64,000 nucleotides of DNA. Source: Xyrauchen texanus. Its lineage: Eukaryota > Chordata > Actinopteri > Cypriniformes > Catostomidae. Location of the stretch: NCBI RefSeq assembly GCF_025860055.1, contig NC_068278.1, forward strand, positions 54,382,840 through 54,446,839, given 5' to 3'. This document shows, one piece after another, positions 21,976 through 33,971 of the stretch. Position 1 is the first letter of the stretch, and each line of letters starts with the position of its first letter. Under the pieces are notes generated by a model. The model did not search any database. It was not told the DNA's origin and worked only from the letters and a program-made list of their open reading frames with translations. Made by a program: the position numbers and the translations under genes.

Positions 21976-22990
21976 TCTTTTTCTAAATGATTTAGTGAGT
22001 GTTTTTTGTTTGGTAGTTCGGGGAACAGACACAGTCTCTATATGATATCTATGTGATTCATTCTCTATATGTTGTAGTTTATGTGATCTGTGTGATGTCT
22101 CGGAATAACCACTTTGTCTGTTTCCTGACTTGGGCCCCAGTTAGTCAAATACAATCACTATTAAGACCATAAGCCAAATTACTAGAGAGGAGAGTGGCAC
22201 CTTCCCTGGAGGGATGGAGTCTGTCTTTCTTTAGCAGGTTAGGTCTACCCCACAAAATCTTTTCAAAAAAATTGTTTATAAATCCTATGCTATTGTCTTG
22301 ACAACACTCAGATATCCATCCATTCAGTGACTCTAATCTACTATAAACCTTGTCACAACAACGAGCAGGGAGGGGGGCAGAGCATAGTTCAGTGTCTGAC
22401 ATAGTTTTTGCAAGTTCACACACCTCTTTCACATTATCTTTAGTGATCTCCGATGGGCTAGAGAAGCCGGACTTTTTAGTGTTGACATGAATAACAATTT
22501 TAGAAAATTCTATGTTTAGCATTAGCAACCACTTGTAAATTTGATCTGATGTCAGATGCCAGAGCCCCTGATATGTATAGATCAGTAGTGGCTGGAGTCT
22601 ATTTTCACGTTCCTTACAATAGAATCACCTATAATTAGGGCTCTTTCAACAATATTCTCAGCGGGTGCATCACTGAGTGGGGAGAATCGATTGGAAACCC
22701 TCACAGGAATGGAAGTGTGGTGTTGCTTTGCTGAGAGAGTATGCAACCGAGCCTTCATGCAAATGCGTTGTGGCGGCTCTACATTTTGAGCCAAAGTGTT
22801 TGTGTTGCTCGCTGTATACCCTCATCCGAAACAGTATCTACCGGCTTCTCTTTCTCACTGACTTCCACTAGCTTTTGGCGTGTCTCTAACTAATTAACCT
22901 TCTCTGTCAGCCTGACTAATTCCTTTCATTTTTTACAAGTAAATCCCTCACTGCTGACAGAAGAACTTATAGTTAACATGTGGAATACAA

Positions 22991-24604
22991 TGCAGGAAGA
23001 AATAACATTAGCGGATACCATGACTTACCTCAATTGTTTGTTGTTGTTGTTATTGTTGTTCTTGAGCACAGAGAGCTTGAGATCAATGTGGTTTGATGTG
23101 GTTCCTGATCAGCAGAGGTTTGAGACTGATGCAGTAATCTGTGTAAAACACAGAGGAGAAAACGAATGCACACAGTCGAGATGTGAGCGCGGTAAAATAC
23201 ACGCAGTTGAAACAGTAGAAAAGTGGAAGAAAGTTAGTGCAAAAGTTATTTTAAGTCATCCGTAATGGTCACTCACTCCATGATCGTTCGGATTACTGCT
23301 ACACTATAGCTGAGAAATAGAGTTAAACTAAAAGCTTCAGCATTACTGCAGATCAAAGCTGATAGTTGCTACAGACAAAGTAATCTAACTTGCAATAAGC
23401 AATATCACATTCGCAAATGTGCCAACAGTGAATCACAGCGGTGCTGATAGCCAGAAATACAGCGCTCTTGCTTGTGTGATATTGATTTTTTCTGTCACAA
23501 AAGCACTATACGATTTCAGTTTACAGCTCATATAAGTGTAAAGGTAGACAGCTGGTCCAGGATTGCTCTGCTGTGTGAAAACCTCACTCACCTGGTCTTA
23601 AGAGATGCACGAGCGACCGAGGATAGAGGACATGGCTTTTATTGCCTCCATGCTAGCTCGTCCAACTCCCATGCTGGGAATCACTGGTTCGTATCTCGCT
23701 CGGGGTGGGTCAAATTGGACTGGTGACATACAAACAGTCAATTCAAGTGAAATGCGATTATCCATGTCTGTTTACATAAGGAGGCTATGCGTTTGTCACA
23801 CACACACATACACATTTGCTTTGCTATCTAAATGGCGACATACCATAACAGACTTAATTTACATATAGAAGTCTTAAAGGTACAGTAGCAACAGCCTATT
23901 TATTTCAAAGAATCAGAAAGAGGATAAAAAACACTGGCCACCCTATCCACACCCCATGATAGTTTATATTTAACTCAGAATAATATTTTATGTATATAAT
24001 ACCCTGTATATATTCAGAATAATGTCTATATATTATCAGACATTCAAAAGAAAGGAGCATCATTTGTTTATTTAGAATTGTCCTCTTAAACTCAACCCCC
24101 ATTTTCTTGAGGATGCACGTTATAACGCTACTAAGAAGAGCACTGTGAACTTGACAATGACAAAACAAGCTCTTGGACAAAACAAACAAGTAAGCATTTC
24201 TACAAAAGTTTTCACCAAATGGTTTACCTTGTAAAAGATATATCAATTCCCAAAGTGAACCAAAAGTCACTGTAACTGTAAATATGAAGTCAGATGTGTG
24301 ATTAATTTGTCACCCTTAAATAAACAGACCTAGTTTTATTTTGAAAAGATTGAGTCCAAGTGGAAAGTGTACAGCTGTTTTATCATAATTTATAATAATA
24401 CAAAATATTGTGTTTTTTCTTGAAGCGGAAAAACGTAGCATCTGAAACGTTATATGGTTTAAAGTGAAAATTTGTGTTCAGGCTATTTAATGCACAGAGG
24501 TGTAATAAATATATTAAAACAGAAATTGCAATTGCGGGGACAAACTTCATCTGCTGGTTATTGATGATTAAAGACGTGCGTTTTTATGCACTTTTGATAA
24601 CGGC
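22991..24604. other. no recognised host gene
   Basis: Frames at 22978-23265 and 23472-23868 (+) and 23905-24270 (-) have no domain I recognise. A short CA run lies at about 23800. The leftmost part may be 5' UTR of the adjoining LINE. Confidence 0.4.
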
Positions 24605-25461
24605 CATGGTTGGGGAGTTACGAAATACATGTAGTGGGTTTGCATATTTAAAATACAAAATATACGTAAGTAACTGTATTCCACTACAGTTACAATTTAA
24701 ATCATTGGTATTTAGAATACAGTTACTTTCAAAAAGTATTTGATTACTGAAGAGATTACTTTGCATTTTATTGTCATTTGTTTCATTTAATATTTAGTCC
24801 TTTCAGATGGAAAAAATGTATACATATAAATGATGCGATCCAAAGTGCATTTGAACAGCGGTGAAACACTTTCTTATGTAGTGTCACATTCATTCGAGCA
24901 GACGGAGAAGTACGTTTGAAGTAAGTAAGCAGAAGAAATAGAAATAAACCTTGTGTAAATTATCAGCTTTACAATAGGCTAAAATCCTATTTCTAGTCAT
25001 TTTACATGCACATGTTACTAGGCACGATCATATTTGTTTTTTCAAGAAAATTCACATTGGATCATAATTTCTTTTTTTCTAGTAAGAACTTTGATATTAG
25101 GGCAAAAAATTGTATTCTTGATAATCATTTTTGTATTGTTTTCCTGTGAAAAATATCTAAAAGTCCTTAAAACATAATCAATTTGATTTATCTTGTTTCA
25201 GAGACAACACTGCATAATATATTTTGTTTTTTCAGAGAATGTATTTTTAACATGTGTATTTTGTCTTACTTTACTAGCAGATTTTTAATTGTCAAAACAA
25301 GTGAAAAAAAAATCTACCAGTGCTGAAGAAGTAATCCAAAGTATTTTGAATACGTTACTGACATTGAGTAATCTAACGTAATACATCACAAATTACAATT
25401 TACAGCATGTATTCTGTAATCTGTAGTGGAATACATTTAAAAAGTAACCCTCCCAACCCTG
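24605..25461. mobile_element. hAT-type element with long inverted arms
   Basis: The left end CATGGTTGGGGAG pairs with the reverse complement of the right end CAGGGTTGGGAGG. Arms of about 150 bases continue with TGTATTCCACTACAG and AAGTATTTGATTACT matching their counterparts. The flanks ATAACGGC (24597-24604) and ATAAAGGC (25462-25469) match at 7 of 8 bases, as expected for an old hAT target duplication. No transposase frame. Confidence 0.72.
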
Positions 25462-25469
25462 ATAAAGGC

Positions 25470-25789
25470 AGCATGTGGAAACGCCTTTACAGTCAGCTAC
25501 TTTTGTTTGTCCAGTCACATATGTTCACTTATAATGCAGCAGCCAGTCAATGTTATTGTTAACAATCACGTTAAAGGACACACTAAAGTAATCTAATAGT
25601 ATGCTATTGCCTCTTTACGAAGAGTTTACACCTTCATTATCATGACCACTAGTCTATTAGCTAAAAACAAGGCACAGTTTTCAGTGTTGAAGCACAGAAG
25701 GGTTGCAGAAAGGATATTAAAGTCTTCCAAAATGTGTTGTGGCTGATTTGAATGATTTAATAATAATTATAATTCATTATAAAAAATAG
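25470..25789. other. no recognised feature
   Basis: No gene or terminal repeat seen. Confidence 0.45.
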
Positions 25790-26062
25790 GGTGGCTGTGG
25801 CTCAGTTGGTAGAGTGGGTCAGCCACTAATCGCAGGATTGGTGGTGCGAATCCCGGCCCACACGACTCCACATGCTGAAGTGTCCTTGGGCAAGACACTG
25901 AGCACCAAGTTGCTCCCAATGGCAGGCTAGCACCTTACATAGCAGCTCTGCCGCCATTGGTGAATGAATGTGTGTGTGAATGGGTGAAAGAGTCACAGTG
26001 TAAAGCGCTTTGAATACCGTTAAGGCTTAAAAAGGTGCTATATAAGTGCAGACCATTTCTTT
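25790..26062 (+). mobile_element. tRNA-derived SINE, second family
   Basis: The tRNA-like head GTGGCTCAGTTGGTAGAGTG (A-box) and GGTGCGAATCCCGGCC (B-box) is followed by TGTCCTTGGGCAAGACACTG. The tail reads TAAAGCGCTTTGAATACC and GTGCTATATAAGTGCAG. The tail resembles the 3' end of the LINE at 21397-21975 (AAAGCACTTTGAATTACC, GTGCTATATAAATAAA), which suggests the SINE borrows that LINE's machinery. Confidence 0.82.
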
Positions 26063-26186
26063 TTATTTTTTTAAATAATGATTTTATTGATGGCTTTTCT
26101 GTTTATTGAGGTTGCAGCATGGTTGCAGAAAGGATCTAGAAATTAAGAGGTTAAGAGAATGTAGGGTAAAGATTGTGTACCACCTA

Positions 26187-26418
26187 AAACAAATGTTCTA
26201 TTTCCATAAAAATAATGTTGCTGGAAAACCAAAAACGTACTTTAAAGCTCGGTTAGTTGGGGAAACTTGCTAGATTAATACAACCCCAATTCCAAAAAAG
26301 TTGGGAAAGTATGAAAAATGCTAATAAAAACAAAAACGAGTAATTTGAAAATTACTTACCAAAGGTAAATGTTTGGTTTTCCAGGAATATTATCTTCATG
26401 GAAATAGAACATTTGTTT
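26187..26418. repeat. inverted repeat with about 55-bp arms
   Basis: AAACAAATGTTCTATTTCCA at 26187 pairs with TGGAAATAGAACATTTGTTT ending at 26418. The pairing continues inward through GGAAAACCAAA and TTTGGTTTTCC. The loop contains CAACCCCAATTCCAAAAAAG, itself a widespread fish repeat word. No target duplication identified. Confidence 0.7.
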
Positions 26419-29031
26419 CAGCTTTTCGCTCTCTTTTTCTGCATATCACAGCGCCATTTGTGGTCTGTTCTGCATAACGCGGCAGCTCGTTTTAGCTTAT
26501 CGCGGCCCATTCGGCCCATTACCCGGCCGACCCACCAGCCTGCTTGGTTCTCCAGATGGCCAGTTCACGACTGATCATCCCCAAAGTACCCGGTATGCTA
26601 GATTACCAGTCTAGCCCTGATTGACAGACATACGAAATGTAATAAACATTCAATAAACCATTTAATTATCCTTAACCAGGCTAATGTACATTTCTTACTT
26701 TACAGTTTAGTGTAGACATCTCTTGTTGTAACCAATAACCAGAAAAACTCTCAGCTAAACTTAAACATCAAATTCTTTTCGATTTTATGAGTCAAATCTT
26801 TATCAAATCAATAACATTTAGCCTATAGTTAACCTCACATTTAGAAGTAATTGTTTATTGAAGAAATCGATAGAATGTCACACACCGTTAATGTTAAAGA
26901 GTGTGAATATCTGTCTGAATGAAGCAAGGAAGTTAGATATTAAGATAATATATTAAGGTAGAAAATGTGTGTATTCTTGAATGTTTTTCTCATCTGTTCT
27001 CATCTGTTAGCCTATCTATTTTCTGCATTAAATTAAATGCTAGCCTACTTCACTAATTTAATTAATTGTTGTCTCTCAACCTCAAATATTCAAATGTGAT
27101 GATGAAAAATCCAAACGGAAACTAAAACATAAAAATAACCATAAGAAATTTTTGTTATGTTATTTTAAGGTTGTCCCACAAAACCTGCCACATTCTTGGA
27201 TGGTTAGTTTATGGCTACACAAATAAAAACCTAAAAATAACCATTCGATAACATTCTGCATAAGTGTTTTTAAAGTTGCCACAGAAAAAGAATGTCTGCA
27301 ATGTTCTGGAAATGTAAGTTTATGGTTTTAAAAATATAACCTAAAGAGAATTGGTTCCGAAAGATTAACAAAACGGAAAACATATGCCAACTTGTGGGAA
27401 TATTCTGTGTTTGCTGGGACTTGTCACAGACTGTTCACCTTTGGCTGGCTCACTGGGGTTTTGTTAGACACTTTTTTTATTCTCAGTAAAACTGCTTGTG
27501 AAACGTAGGCCTATAACACAAATAAATTATTGAGAAAACAATTGTTGAATTAAAATCATATTAACTGCTAAGTTAAGTTGAATATAAGTTATAACTTTGG
27601 ACTTTACTGGGAAGAAAATATAGCAATTGGGCCTCTTACAACATTAATTGAAAACAGCTGTCATATTTAAACTGGTTTAATTAGGCCTAATCACACACAG
27701 ACACACACACATTTTTTGCTGTGCCACCATAAATGTTTTACTGTTCCTCTCTGGTCACCTCATAAAAAAAATCCTGGAGGCACCACTGGTACAGAATTGT
27801 TATCAATTCCATTACAATGCACTAAAGAATAAAATGTACACACAATTTATTCAAATTAGACCAACGAGCAAACAATTAATCATAATTTCTCCATCCCGTA
27901 CTTCGATTTAAGCTAGAAAAGTTTGTTTGGATGGCAGTATTATTTGTGTGCTCATGATAATGACCAGTTGATGACCCTCTTCAGATGGCAGCCCATCCTC
28001 TGTGATTTGTAATTAAGATTAAATGCTTTTGGGAAAAGATGATTCTTTCTAAGAGTGTAGATGATTCTTGCTTTGAAAGATATGCACACTGTAATGAAAG
28101 GTTTGGAAACAATTCTGGCATGAACATGTACATGTTTATTTATACATAGGGTGAGAAAAGCCTGAATGAGTGACAGCACTTTGTGCACTGAGCCAATTTG
28201 CTCCTAACGTGCAACTATTTCATCTTGCAGCTGTTTCAACTGCATTTCCATTCACTTTGCCACCCAAAACTGAATTAGCATTTTTATCCAACAGTCTCAT
28301 TAAGTTTGGCACCTAAAAGATGACACTGTCAGTCTTGGTGAGGTTGGGGGAATTTTCAACTTGTGTTTCCACTCGCAGAAAATACATTGTTTAAGTTATG
28401 ATGAAAGCGTCACATTTGGCATACTGCTGAATTTAGATTTTATGGGAATGGAAGCGCAAAGAAGTGTTTTTATTTTGAAAGATCTGTCCACAGGGTTTTT
28501 TTATTTCTGAAACTAAAAAGTGTCTTTGTAGTGGAATAAATATGCTACATTTGAGCTACCTAAAAGGTACGACAAGCCATCCGGGTGTGGTTTTAGTTTG
28601 TGTATTAATGTAGCTTGCTGGAAGCTTTATTGAATCCTAAAATCCAAACCTCAGATGCCTCGCAACCAAATTTTTAAATGCTGTGTAAGCATGGAGTGTT
28701 AAAACTACTTGTTTATGACTTTGCAAACTTTGGATGGGGCTTCAGGAACAGTTATGAATATAACACATTATATGTGTGGTTTTGTTTATTTTGGCTTATA
28801 ATCCATGTGGAGAATGTGGGCTTTTGAGAAATGGGTTTGTAAATGATTATTGCTAGAAAGAGAAGAGGAGTACAGAAGTAGGAGGATGGAAACTCTGAAG
28901 AAAGTTAAAAAAGCAGTGGAAGTTTTGGAGATTAGAAATACTGGAAATATTCATTCTTTTAATACAGCAATCCAATTGAGCGAAGAGTTCCGGAACCAAT
29001 CTAAAGAGACAACTCCTACAGCCTAATTATT
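26419..29031. other. no recognised gene
   Basis: Mostly AT-rich unique-looking DNA. 27710-27790 ends CCTGGAGGCACCACTGG, like one end of a CAGTGGTGCC-type hAT, without a partner. Short antisense frame 27952-28188 has no domain. Confidence 0.45.
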
Positions 29032-29480
29032 AAAGGAACGTTCCAGGTTCAGTACAAGTTAAGCTCAAACTACAGCATTTGTGGCATATTGTCGAAGATA
29101 ATTTAGTCTCATGCCTTTTTACAGTTACATTGAGGAACTCACAATGGAGGCGAATGGGTCCAGTCCATTAGGGCTAAAATACACACTGTTCCAAATGTAT
29201 AGCCATAAGACATCAACATTATATATGCTAATAGTTATTAAATTGCTTACTAAACATATCCATGTAAAGTTATATTCAATAGACTATTACAACATTGTTG
29301 TCATGGTGGCATAACACCAGTAAACCCTGTAATAAATCCTATGATAAATGCCGCAATGCTGGTAAATCCCTGATTTTATCACACTTAATGTTTATAGCGT
29401 TTATGCCTTGAGGCTATATTTTTAAAATAGTGTGCATTTTAATGTTTATATATTGGCCCCATTCGCTTCCATTGTAAGTG
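29032..29480. repeat. dispersed MITE-like repeat
   Basis: Starts AAAGGAACGTTCCAGGTTCA and shares the order GTACAAGTTAAGCTCAA, then ACAGCATTTGTGGC, with the copy at 7228. Ends near CGCTTCCATTGTAAGTGCC. No transposase. Confidence 0.55.
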
Positions 29481-29755
29481 CCTTACTATTATTGAATTGT
29501 TTTTATTATTTATTTATTTTTATTTGTGAGGTCTTTTTATGAGTCTAAATATTTTTTTTGTGGGACTGAAGATAATATTATGATAATGAACAAATACTGT
29601 TGACTGAACTTTACTTGTATTGTTCCCTGATATTAATTTAAGTTACTTTGAAAGGTTTACAACTGATTAACTAGTGTCTACACTGAAAAAAGTGCTGCAC
29701 GATTATAAAAAAAAATAATTTAATATTGTTTCCTTTGATTTTGTGATTGCGATTA

Positions 29756-31095
29756 TTGACATTTACATTTATTCATTTGGCAGGTGCTTTTATCCAAAGC
29801 GACTTACAAAAGAGGAAACATACGTGAATCATCTTAAGGAAACAGTGATACAAATAGTGCCATACTACAAAGATTCACTAGCATCATAATAGTATTCAAA
29901 ACAGATTGCAACAAGATTTATTTATTTTTTTAGTGACTGGTTAAGTGCTCATGGAAAATATGTGTTTTAAGTCATTTTTGGAAGACAGAGAGTCAGCTTC
30001 ACGGATGAATTTGTGGAGGTCATTCCACCAACGTGGTATGATGAAACTGAAAGTCCAGGAAAGCGTTTTGGTGCCTCTTTGTGTTGGTACAACAAGGCGA
30101 TGTTCCTTATCCGAACGCAGGCTTCTGGTGGGTGTGTAGCTCTGCAGAAATGATTTTAGGTATGCTGGAGCAGACCCAGAGACCGTTTTATATGCCAGCA
30201 TCAGAGCCTTGAATTTAATACATGCATCAACCGACTGCCAGTGGAGAGACAAAGAGTGGTGTAACATGTGCTCTCTTTGGTTCATTAAAGACCAGACGTG
30301 CTGCTGCATTCTTGATCATTTCCTGAGGTCTTTTGCACATGCAGGGAAGCCTGCAATGAGAGCGTTACAGTAGTCCAGTCTAGTTATGACAAGTGACTGA
30401 ACAAGCAGTTGTGTGGCATGTTCATAGAGGAAAGGTCTTATCTTCCTGATATTGTAGAGTGTAAATTTACATGATCTTGCGGTCTTTGAGATGTGGTCTG
30501 TGAAATTTAGCTTGTTATCGATGGTTACCCCTAGATTTCTGACTGTTTTAGAATGCAATACTGTAGTTATACCTAGCTGCACGGTGATGTTGTGTTCAAC
30601 AGCAGGGTTGGCTGGAAGACAAGGAGTTCGGTCTTGGCTGGGTTAAGTTTTAAGTGGTGTTCCTTCATCCAAGCCGAGATGTCTGCCAGGCAGGCAGCGA
30701 TTCAAGCAGTCACTGTGGTGTCATTGGGCTGGAAAGACAAGTAGAGTTGCTTGTCATCAGTGTAGCATTGGTAAGAGAAACCATGTGACTGAATGATGGG
30801 TCCCAGTGATGTATAGAGAAGAGAAGTGGCCCAAGCACTGATCCCTGAGGTACCCCAGTAGGTAACTGATGTGGCTTGGATACCTCACCTCTCCAGGCTA
30901 CCTTGAAGGACCTACCTGAGAGATAGAAATTAAACCAGTCAAGCACAATTCCTGTGATGCCCAGAATAGAGAGGGTGGAGAGTTGGATCGGATGGTTGAC
31001 TTTGTCAAAGACTGTAGAATGGTCCAGCAGAATCAGGACTAATGATCTCGATTCAGATTTTGCCTGTCTCAGCGACTCAGTGACAGGCAAATCTT
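29756..31095 (-). mobile_element. L2-type LINE, RT palm to 3' tail
   Basis: Minus-strand blocks in order: LVLILLDHSTVFDKVNH; ILDWF-like and YLSGRSFKVAWRGEVSK; LPTGVPQGSVLGPLLFSI (31090-30710); then the catalytic box reading YTDD (30753-30764) where YADD is canonical; then VRNLGVTIDNKLNFTDHI and ITRLDYCNALIAGFPA (30582-30316); then the C-terminal domain IKFKALMLAYKTVSGSAPAYL (30309-29941). The three segments are in different frames. The 3' end (29756-29815) contains TTTTATCCAAAGCGACTTAC, the same tail as the SINE at 37329-37520. The 5' part is missing. Confidence 0.88.
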
Positions 31096-32357
31096 TATTT
31101 ATTTATTTCGTTTAATAGAATTTTAATTAAAATATGTATTTTGTGTGGGGAGTTTGCATGTCATATTAATGTAGTACTATTGCTTTGATATTTTAATTGA
31201 CTTAAAAACGTATTGAATAAACTCTAAACAGTATAATTTAGATTGTAAGTATTGCTAATATGCCTTTAGATTAATTTAAACTCATCAGATTTGCCTTTGC
31301 ATTCATGCACACAATGGCACAAAAAATATGTTGTAAATGGAACATTTTGGTACAATGGGAGTACACCTAAATGGAATGCTGTAATTAGTACTTTTCTCAA
31401 TTCCATAATCATGACAGCTGTAATTGAAATCTTGATTTATTTTCCAAAATTGCGCAGCCCTACTGACAGTCCAAAATGATTTTAAGGCACCATGTTATGC
31501 CATTCACAAATCATTTTACGTCCAAAATATTTCATAGACTTGTGACCAAGAGGAGGTCTAATATGCCTGGAGAGAGCTTGGATGATGCAGACACCCTTGA
31601 AAGAACGAGACCTGGATGATGCAATCTTTGCACCAGGGGCATTCAGTTCTGGAAACAATTTTTTAAGCCAATTACCTGAGCCACAAATGTTATGTGACTG
31701 ATCACTCAGTATTAGAAATCCTTGCAACAGGCAGGGAAAAACAAATCTATTTCAGACTGTCAATAGCCTCCAAAAATATGGCCATTGCTGAAACTGTTTG
31801 TTTATTTTTGTTTGTTTGTTTTGTGATCTTGTTCGCAAAATTAATAAATAAATAAATGGTCAGAATACACATCTAGTTTTGAATAGTCCTAAATAATAAA
31901 ACACGGTGTTTCTTCAATATTGGGCACTTTTAGCACTGTGGACCTCTAGAAAATAAAGTCTCATTAAAAAAAATTTCACACTCTCAAATTTTTTTTCAAT
32001 TGTCTACAAACAATTTCAAACATTGTATGTACATGCACCACAGGAGATTTAGGTCATTATTGTCATTCGTTCTGAAAGTAAAAAAAAATCCCACCACAGT
32101 TTCATTTCCACCACATCTCGAATTCTGTATTCTCGAAGTTTGTGGTGGAAATTGCGGTGCAGAAATTTTTAACGTTTCTGAAATAAAATGACAGACTAAT
32201 TTATCTTGCAAAGGCTAATTTCATATCTAACATTGCATGTATCCTAATTAATATTTTACCTAAAATAAATATTAAAGGCCTGATAAAAAGTGTCCAAGTC
32301 CATTTTAATGTGACCATATTATAACAAAAAGAAAAAAAAGTAGAAATTTGTTTTTTT
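31096..32357. other. no recognised gene
   Basis: AT-rich sequence with short overlapping frames at 31291-31727 and 31996-32211, none with a domain. Confidence 0.45.
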
Positions 32358-32790
32358 GAGGGGGGCCTGGGTAGCTCAGCGAGTAAAGACGCTGACTACC
32401 ACCCCAGGGCATGCTGAGTGACTCCAGCCAGGACTCCTATGCAACCAATTGGTCCGTTTGCTAGGGTGGGTAGAGTCACATGGGGTTACCTCCTCGTAGT
32501 TGCTACAATGTGGTTCTCGCTCTCGTGGGGCATGTGGTGAGTTGTGCACGGATGCCGCGGAGAATAGCGTGAAGCTTCTGCGCTATGTCTCTGCGGTAAC
32601 GCTCAACAAGCCACGTGATAAGATGCACGAATTGACAGTCACAGACATGGAGGCAACTGAGATACGTCCTCCACCATCCGGCTTGAGGCGAGTCGCTACG
32701 CCACCACCAGGACTTAGAGCGCATTGGGAATTGGGCATTCCAAATTGGGGTGAAAATGTGAGAATTAGTTTTTTTTGGGGGGGGGAATAA
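32358..32790 (+). mobile_element. tRNA-derived SINE lacking its B-box
   Basis: Same family as 17455-17875: head GGCCTGGGTAGCTCAGCGAG, body TGCTGAGTGACTCCAGCCAG and GGGTAGAGTCACATGGGGTT, end TTCCAAATTGGGGTGAAAAT. About 20 bases containing the GAGTTCRAATCC B-box are absent between ACCACCCC and AGGGCATGCTGAG. The TSD is unclear. The G-run at 32776 follows the 3' end. Confidence 0.85.
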
Positions 32791-33012
32791 AAATCAACTC
32801 CTGGAACACAAAAGTGGCCAAAGTTGAAAAGAAAAACACCCATGGCATCTACCAACAGGTCAGCAAGTGTATATTTTGATGAAACATTATGATGACAAAC
32901 ATTTTGTTTATTTGAGAACCAATGAATTGTGCAAAATAAGACAGGATCAGCTTCAGAAAGTGCAAAATAAAAACTAAATACATTTTGATTTCATGTTGAC
33001 CTTAAATGCAGC

Positions 33013-33545
33013 TGTTACGTTCCTGTGTTGTCTGCCCTCTGTTCTTTGTTTCACTATCACGTTTATTTCACGTTTTCTTGTTGTCCGCTCCGTGTTTTCC
33101 GTTTCACCCGTCACCGATCCCGTTCCTTGTCACGTTTTCCCTGTTGTCCGCCCTGAGTCTCACTGTCCTTGTGAAAAACTACACTTCCCACAATTCCCCG
33201 ATCTTCTCACTGCCATCACTGTGTCATTGTTTGCACCTGTTTGTCGTTTGTGATCCTCCTGTGTCTGTGTATATAAACCCTGTGTGTTTTCCACTCCTTG
33301 TCGATCGTTGTATGTTTTAGCTCCTTGTTTCCTGCCCGTGTTTCCCGTGATTACTCACCCGTTCGAGGTTCCTGTGCCCTTTGTAGATGTTCCCATGTCC
33401 TTTCAAAGGTTCAGTCTCTGTTTTCCCATTGTGGATGTTTTCTTGTGTTCCTGTGTTTTTATGTGATTTTTAGTTGCCATAATAAATACCGCATTTGGAT
33501 CCGCACCTCTGTCTGTCCTGTCATGCTTCCACACCCAGCATAACA
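33013..33545 (+). mobile_element. solo LTR (533 bp) with exact 5-bp target duplication
   Basis: Begins TGTTACGTTCC and ends CAGCATAACA (TGTTA...TAACA inverted termini). Both flanks are GCAGC (33008-33012 and 33546-33550). It carries a TATA box TATATAAA (33270-33277) and an AATAAA at 33481-33486, the expected order for promoter and poly(A) site in + orientation. Pyrimidine-rich upstream region. The several open frames inside it are incidental. The type, Gypsy-like or ERV-like, cannot be told from the LTR alone. Confidence 0.88.
33270..33277 (+). promoter_or_regulatory. TATA box of solo LTR
   Basis: TATATAAA about 257 bases into the LTR and about 210 bases before its AATAAA signal. Inferred Pol II promoter of the lost element. 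Confidence 0.6.
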
Positions 33546-33550
33546 GCAGC

Positions 33551-33971
33551 AATCTTACAATAGAAAACTTAAGCATGTTTGCGCATGCCTTTATTTGTTT
33601 TTCCTGCAACCTGCTTGATTCTCTGTTATTTATGAACCATCTGGCAAACTGAAAGCATGTGGTACAAACAGCAAACATAAATAAGTTCTGATCTGCTTCA
33701 CTTTGCTCTAGTGTCATTATCATCTGCATTCCAAATCCCATACTCAATATTCCTGAAGAAACCTGACATCTGTTCTCCTTGGGCATCAAATCAGACACCC
33801 AGGTGCTTATGTTTCTGTCCCAACACCTTTCATCTTTTCTATTTTCTATTTACCCTCGCCCAACAACTCTGCATGTCTGTCCCTTTGTCTCTCCTTTGCC
33901 CTCTCTCTTTATCTGGTGCCCTCAGTCATTTCTGCAAGTCCACAGAATGTATGATAAACACGTCTATGTGC
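33551..33971. other. no recognised feature
   Basis: Pyrimidine-rich stretches only. No gene supported. Confidence 0.45.

Larger units (their letters stand above)
20130..22990 (-). mobile_element. L2/CR1-type LINE with SGNH-esterase ORF1, internally deleted
   Basis: Minus-strand order: an ORF1 leader with SEGFTCKK near 22940 and a coiled-coil-like stretch; an esterase block I ALIIGDSIVRNVKI (about 22600); an esterase block V DRLHPSREG (about 22210); an APE-type endonuclease remnant at about 20990-21350 (PPGYCYKHEPR, PLIVGD); then the extreme RT C-terminus (20485-20930: LVQNAAARVL-type sequence and TTYKALNGLAPQYL) and a 3' tail to about 20130. Most of the RT palm is missing. Stops and frameshifts occur throughout. 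A second LINE 3' end has inserted on the opposite strand at about 21410-21975. ORF1 esterases are known in fish CR1/L2 elements. The 54040-55965 copy is the same family. Confidence 0.8.

Noticed and set aside
25790..25865. Possible tRNA gene
   Set aside because: tRNA-like head of a SINE. A LINE-type tail follows and the anticodon arm is not convincing.
32993..33543. Four overlapping + frames rich in F, L, S, V
   Set aside because: They fall inside a solo LTR fixed by target duplications. The pyrimidine-rich LTR produces hydrophobic frames by chance.
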